NCBI GenBank assembly: GCA_946887295.1
Contig: CAMPKP010000001.1
Span: 12,768 to 76,767, forward strand
DNA from: an uncultured Gemmatimonadota bacterium
Lineage (GTDB): Bacteria; Gemmatimonadota; Gemmatimonadetes; Gemmatimonadales; GWC2-71-9
Length of the DNA stretch: 64,000 bases
Direction of reading: 5' to 3'
The notes beneath the pieces were generated by a model. It did no database searches and was not told where the DNA came from. It saw only the letters and a program-made list of their open reading frames with translations. Made by a program: the position numbers and the translations under genes. Position 1 is the stretch's first letter. Every line of letters starts with the position of its first letter. Shown in pieces: positions 61,672 to 64,000 of this stretch.

Positions 61672-63422
61672 GCGGCCCCGACCCGCGGATCGCCTTCGAG
61701 CGCACGCGCGCGGCGCTGGGATCACGCTACCGGCTGGAGCGTATCGCCTCCGCCTCGGCGGGGCGGGTGCTGTTCGAGGCTCAGGACGAACTGCTCAAGC
61801 GCCGGGTCGGGGTGCGGGTCAACTTCTACGCGGACGACGGATCCCGCGCGTGGTTCATGCGGGAGTCGGAGGCGCTGGGCCAGCTCGACGATCCAGCGAT
61901 CCTGCACGTGTACGACGCTGGCCAGGACGGCGATCTCGCCTATCGGATCGGCAACTGGGTGGACGGCGAGAGCCTCGAGGAGGCGGTGCGCCGCGGCCCG
62001 AGGCCGATCCCGACGGTGCTCGCGCTCGCGCGGGACCTGCTCGGCGCCCTGGAGCACTCGCACGTGCGGGGGATCATCGTCCGCGCCATCTCGCCGGCCT
62101 CGGTCATCGTGAGCGCCGGCGGCCGCGCCACCGTCACCGACCTGCGCTACTGCAGCTATTGCCTCGCGGCCGTGCCGCCGAGCGCCTCCCTGCCGGCCCC
62201 GCCGTTCGTGGCGCCCGAGATTCGCGCCGGGGGCGCCGGGGATCCCGCTTCCGACATCTACACGGTCGGGGCGATCCTCTTTTTCGCAGTCACCGGCCAG
62301 GAGCCCGCCGCGGACCCGGCCCAGGTGCGGCGGCCCACCGAGCTGCGGCCCGCGACCCCCACGGTCATCGAGCGCATCGTGCTGCGGGCGCTCGAGGCGG
62401 CGCCGGAATCGCGCTACTTCACCGCCGCCGAGATGCTGGAGGACTTCGCGTCGTATGCGGGCAACTACGACATCGCGCCGCCGACCCTGGGCGGCGCGGC
62501 GGCCGCCGCCACCGAGGACCGGACTCGATGGGAGCAGCGTCTGCGCCGCGCGCTGGGCGACGACTACGAGCTGCTCGAGCTGCTCGGAACCGGGGGCTTC
62601 GGGCGGGTCTATCGGGTACGGGACCTCCAGCTCGAGCGGCTGGTCGCGCTCAAGGTGCTGCATCCCGCACTGATCCGGGATCCCACCGTGGTGGAGCGCT
62701 TCCGCCGAGAGGCGCAGCTCGCGGCCAGGCTGGATCACCCGAACATCGTGAACATCTACGACATCGGCGGGCGGTCCGGCCTGATCTGGTACACGATGGA
62801 GCTGATCGAAGGGCCCAACCTCGCGCAGCTGGTGGAGCGCGAGGGTCCGCTGCCGCTGCCCAAGGTGCTGCGCCTGCTGAGGGAAGGGCTGTCGGCGCTG
62901 GCCCACGCGCACGGGTTCGCACTGGTTCACCGCGACATCAAGCCGGAGAATCTGCTGATCGCCGCCGACGGGAGCCTCCACATCACCGACTTCGGGCTCG
63001 CGCTGGCGCTTCGGGGGAAGTTCGGGGGTGCCACCAGCCAGAGCGGCACCCCCCAGTTCGCCAGCCCGGAGCAGCTGCTGGGCGAGCGGGTGGACCAGCG
63101 ATCGGACCTCTACAGCCTGGCGGCCGTCGCCTACTATGCCCTGCTGGGCCGGCCTCCCTTTCCGGGGCTGACCGTTGAGCAAGTACTCGCTAAGCAGACG
63201 ACCAATCAGCTGCCGGACGCGAAGGAGAAACGGGAGGATGTGAGCGAGGTGCTGGAGGAGGTCCTGGATCGGGCCTTGAGCGCGAACGTCGAGGCCCGGT
63301 ACGCGTCCGCCGCCGAGTTTCTCCAGGCGGTGAATCAGGCGGCCGAAAGCGGGCCTCGAGAGCCGGTCGTGGACTGGGCCCGGGCGGCGGCCCGGTGGCT
63401 CCGCGGTTCCCCTCTTGACTAA
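61668..63422 (+). CDS. Tandem pseudokinase-Ser/Thr kinase
   Basis: 584 aa. Two Hanks-type kinase domains in tandem. Domain 1 (about 15-265) lacks catalytic features: VGVRVNF in place of VAxK, VRAISPASVIV in place of HRDxxxxN, TDLRYCS in place of DFG. Domain 2 (about 300-560) is intact: LGTGGFGRVYRV, LVALKVL, HRDIKPENLL, TDFGLAL, and SPEQ. No membrane span, so cytosolic. Start: no ATG, GTG or TTG exists near domain 1; a CTG at 61668 overlaps the previous stop as CTGA. The pseudokinase probably regulates domain 2. Confidence 0.88.
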   Translation: MSGPDPRIAFERTRAALGSRYRLERIASASAGRVLFEAQDELLKRRVGVRVNFYADDGSRAWFMRESEALGQLDDPAILHVYDAGQDGDLAYRIGNWVDGESLEEAVRRGPRPIPTVLALARDLLGALEHSHVRGIIVRAISPASVIVSAGGRATVTDLRYCSYCLAAVPPSASLPAPPFVAPEIRAGGAGDPASDIYTVGAILFFAVTGQEPAADPAQVRRPTELRPATPTVIERIVLRALEAAPESRYFTAAEMLEDFASYAGNYDIAPPTLGGAAAAATEDRTRWEQRLRRALGDDYELLELLGTGGFGRVYRVRDLQLERLVALKVLHPALIRDPTVVERFRREAQLAARLDHPNIVNIYDIGGRSGLIWYTMELIEGPNLAQLVEREGPLPLPKVLRLLREGLSALAHAHGFALVHRDIKPENLLIAADGSLHITDFGLALALRGKFGGATSQSGTPQFASPEQLLGERVDQRSDLYSLAAVAYYALLGRPPFPGLTVEQVLAKQTTNQLPDAKEKREDVSEVLEEVLDRALSANVEARYASAAEFLQAVNQAAESGPREPVVDWARAAARWLRGSPLD

Positions 63423-63494
63423 CGCCAGCCGCTCTACAGATTTGTCCCCGCGACAGCCCCCTTCGGAGCTCCTAAAGAGTCAACATCGGATTCT

Positions 63495-63532
63495 AAAGAC
63501 CCGGGATCCCTACAGACGGGTCTTTCATTTTT
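63495..63532 (+). terminator. Intrinsic terminator after the kinase gene
   Basis: 9-bp stem (63495-63503 with 63517-63525), 13-nt loop, followed by CATTTTTT. It closes the 59.8-63.4 kb operon. The csp gene starts 90 nt further on. Confidence 0.85.
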
Positions 63533-63621
63533 TATGACGCAGGACGGGCCTGCGTTCATAAAAACTCGGTGTGCCGGTTTATCCGGCCCCGACGCAGTCA
63601 AACAACAATGGAGTAGGACCA
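63533..63621 (+). promoter_or_regulatory. Leader region of the cold-shock gene
   Basis: An imperfect inverted repeat (63533-63559; CGCAGG...CCTGCG core) is followed by an A/T-rich run (CATAAAAACT). A GGAGTAGGA Shine-Dalgarno region lies just before the ATG at 63622. Cold-shock genes often use structured leaders; the exact promoter is not clear. Confidence 0.4.
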
Positions 63622-63834
63622 ATGGCTCGCACCCTCGGCACGGTGAAGTGGTTCAACGACGCAAAAGGTTTCGGTTTCATCACTCCGGAGAATGGGGACA
63701 AGGATTGCTTCGTCCACCATACCGCCATCAAGGCGGACGGCTTCCGCAGCCTCTCCGAGGGTGACCGGGTGGAGTTCGACATCGTGCAGGGTGCGAAGGG
63801 CCCCGCCGCCGAGAACGTCACCAAGGTGAAGTAA
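63622..63834 (+). CDS. cspA: Cold-shock domain protein
   Basis: 70 aa single cold-shock domain. RNP-1 is KGFGFI and RNP-2 is [18 protein letters not shown] and [15 protein letters not shown] are typical. Binds single-stranded nucleic acid and melts RNA structure at low temperature. The ATG at 63622 has a strong RBS; the longer frame starts 51 nt upstream and is not needed. Confidence 0.96.
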   Translation: MARTLGTVKWFNDAKGFGFITPENGDKDCFVHHTAIKADGFRSLSEGDRVEFDIVQGAKGPAAENVTKVK

Positions 63835-63862
63835 CTCGTTCGGGACAGACCTTCAGAACGAA

Positions 63863-63895
63863 GCGGGCCGCCCGAGTGGGCGGCCCGCGTCGTAT
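63863..63895 (+). terminator. Intrinsic terminator after csp
   Basis: 11-bp perfect GC-rich stem (63863-63873 with 63878-63888), GAGT loop, then GTCGTATTTT. The remaining 100 bp to the window end show no gene. Confidence 0.85.
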
Positions 63896-64000
63896 TTTCC
63901 CGGCCGGGAGATCGGTCGCTGCGCGCGGGCCGACTCGATGCTCCGCGCCGGGCACTTGTGCCGGGATATCACGCGTCCCCGCGTCAGATGGTACGGAGTG

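Overview
The window is about 70% G+C and gene-dense, with roughly 58 convincing protein genes in tight operons (many ATGA or GTGA stop-start overlaps). I saw no rRNA, tRNA, prophage, insertion sequence or CRISPR array. The gene content (alternative complex III, a sphingolipid-type lipid cluster, SoxYZ, PilT, Hanks-type kinases, ECF sigma/anti-sigma) suggests an aerobic, didermic, free-living bacterium, most like Gemmatimonadota. That placement is inferred from gene content and style, not from a marker-gene comparison.

Layout. 47-2755 (minus): soxY, soxZ, an MBL-fold hydrolase and a rhodanese lipoprotein. 3124-7302 (plus): serine palmitoyltransferase-like enzyme, GNAT-like acyltransferase, NAD-dependent reductase and PAP2/Aur1-like membrane enzyme, which reads as a ceramide/phosphosphingolipid operon. 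7398-10477: cupredoxin lipoprotein, Cys-rich duplicated protein, ECF sigma factor and zinc-finger anti-sigma factor. 10606-18191 (minus): actABCDEF, alternative complex III. 18352-23036 (minus): DUF3788-like protein, SPOUT methyltransferase, PilT with a duplicated N-terminal domain, a two-repeat protein, a beta-hydroxyacid dehydrogenase and ferritin; dinB is divergent. 24273-26705 (minus): Ser/Thr kinase plus a lipoprotein that repeats its sensor domain.

27204-43691 is a nitrogen and branched-chain amino acid block: glnA, ilvD, the minus-strand operon leuA-ilvB-ilvN-ilvC-leuC-leuD-leuB, and gltB. leuA and gltB are transcribed away from a shared 520-bp region that carries two leader-peptide attenuators back to back. 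43792-50167: tetR and an acyl-CoA dehydrogenase, queF, gltA and acs. 50215-54748: speA, an unknown protein, an M50/CBS protease and a nuclease lipoprotein. 54780-59743: SRPBCC-epimerase fusion, queC, queE, HD-domain protein and 5'-nucleotidase-like lipoprotein. 59790-63834: diguanylate cyclase, CGNR zinc-finger protein, a tandem pseudokinase-kinase and a cold-shock protein.

Cross-cutting observations: (i) three genes have no usable ATG/GTG/TTG near the expected N-terminus but a CTG inside a 4-nt CTGA overlap with the preceding stop; (ii) several genes have a -10-like hexamer ending 5-6 nt before the start codon, the signature of leaderless mRNAs; (iii) short perfect or near-perfect tandem duplications of 18-23 bp recur in three intergenic regions between 8.0 and 10.6 kb; (iv) several intergenic regions carry perfect 15-bp stem terminators with tetraloops.
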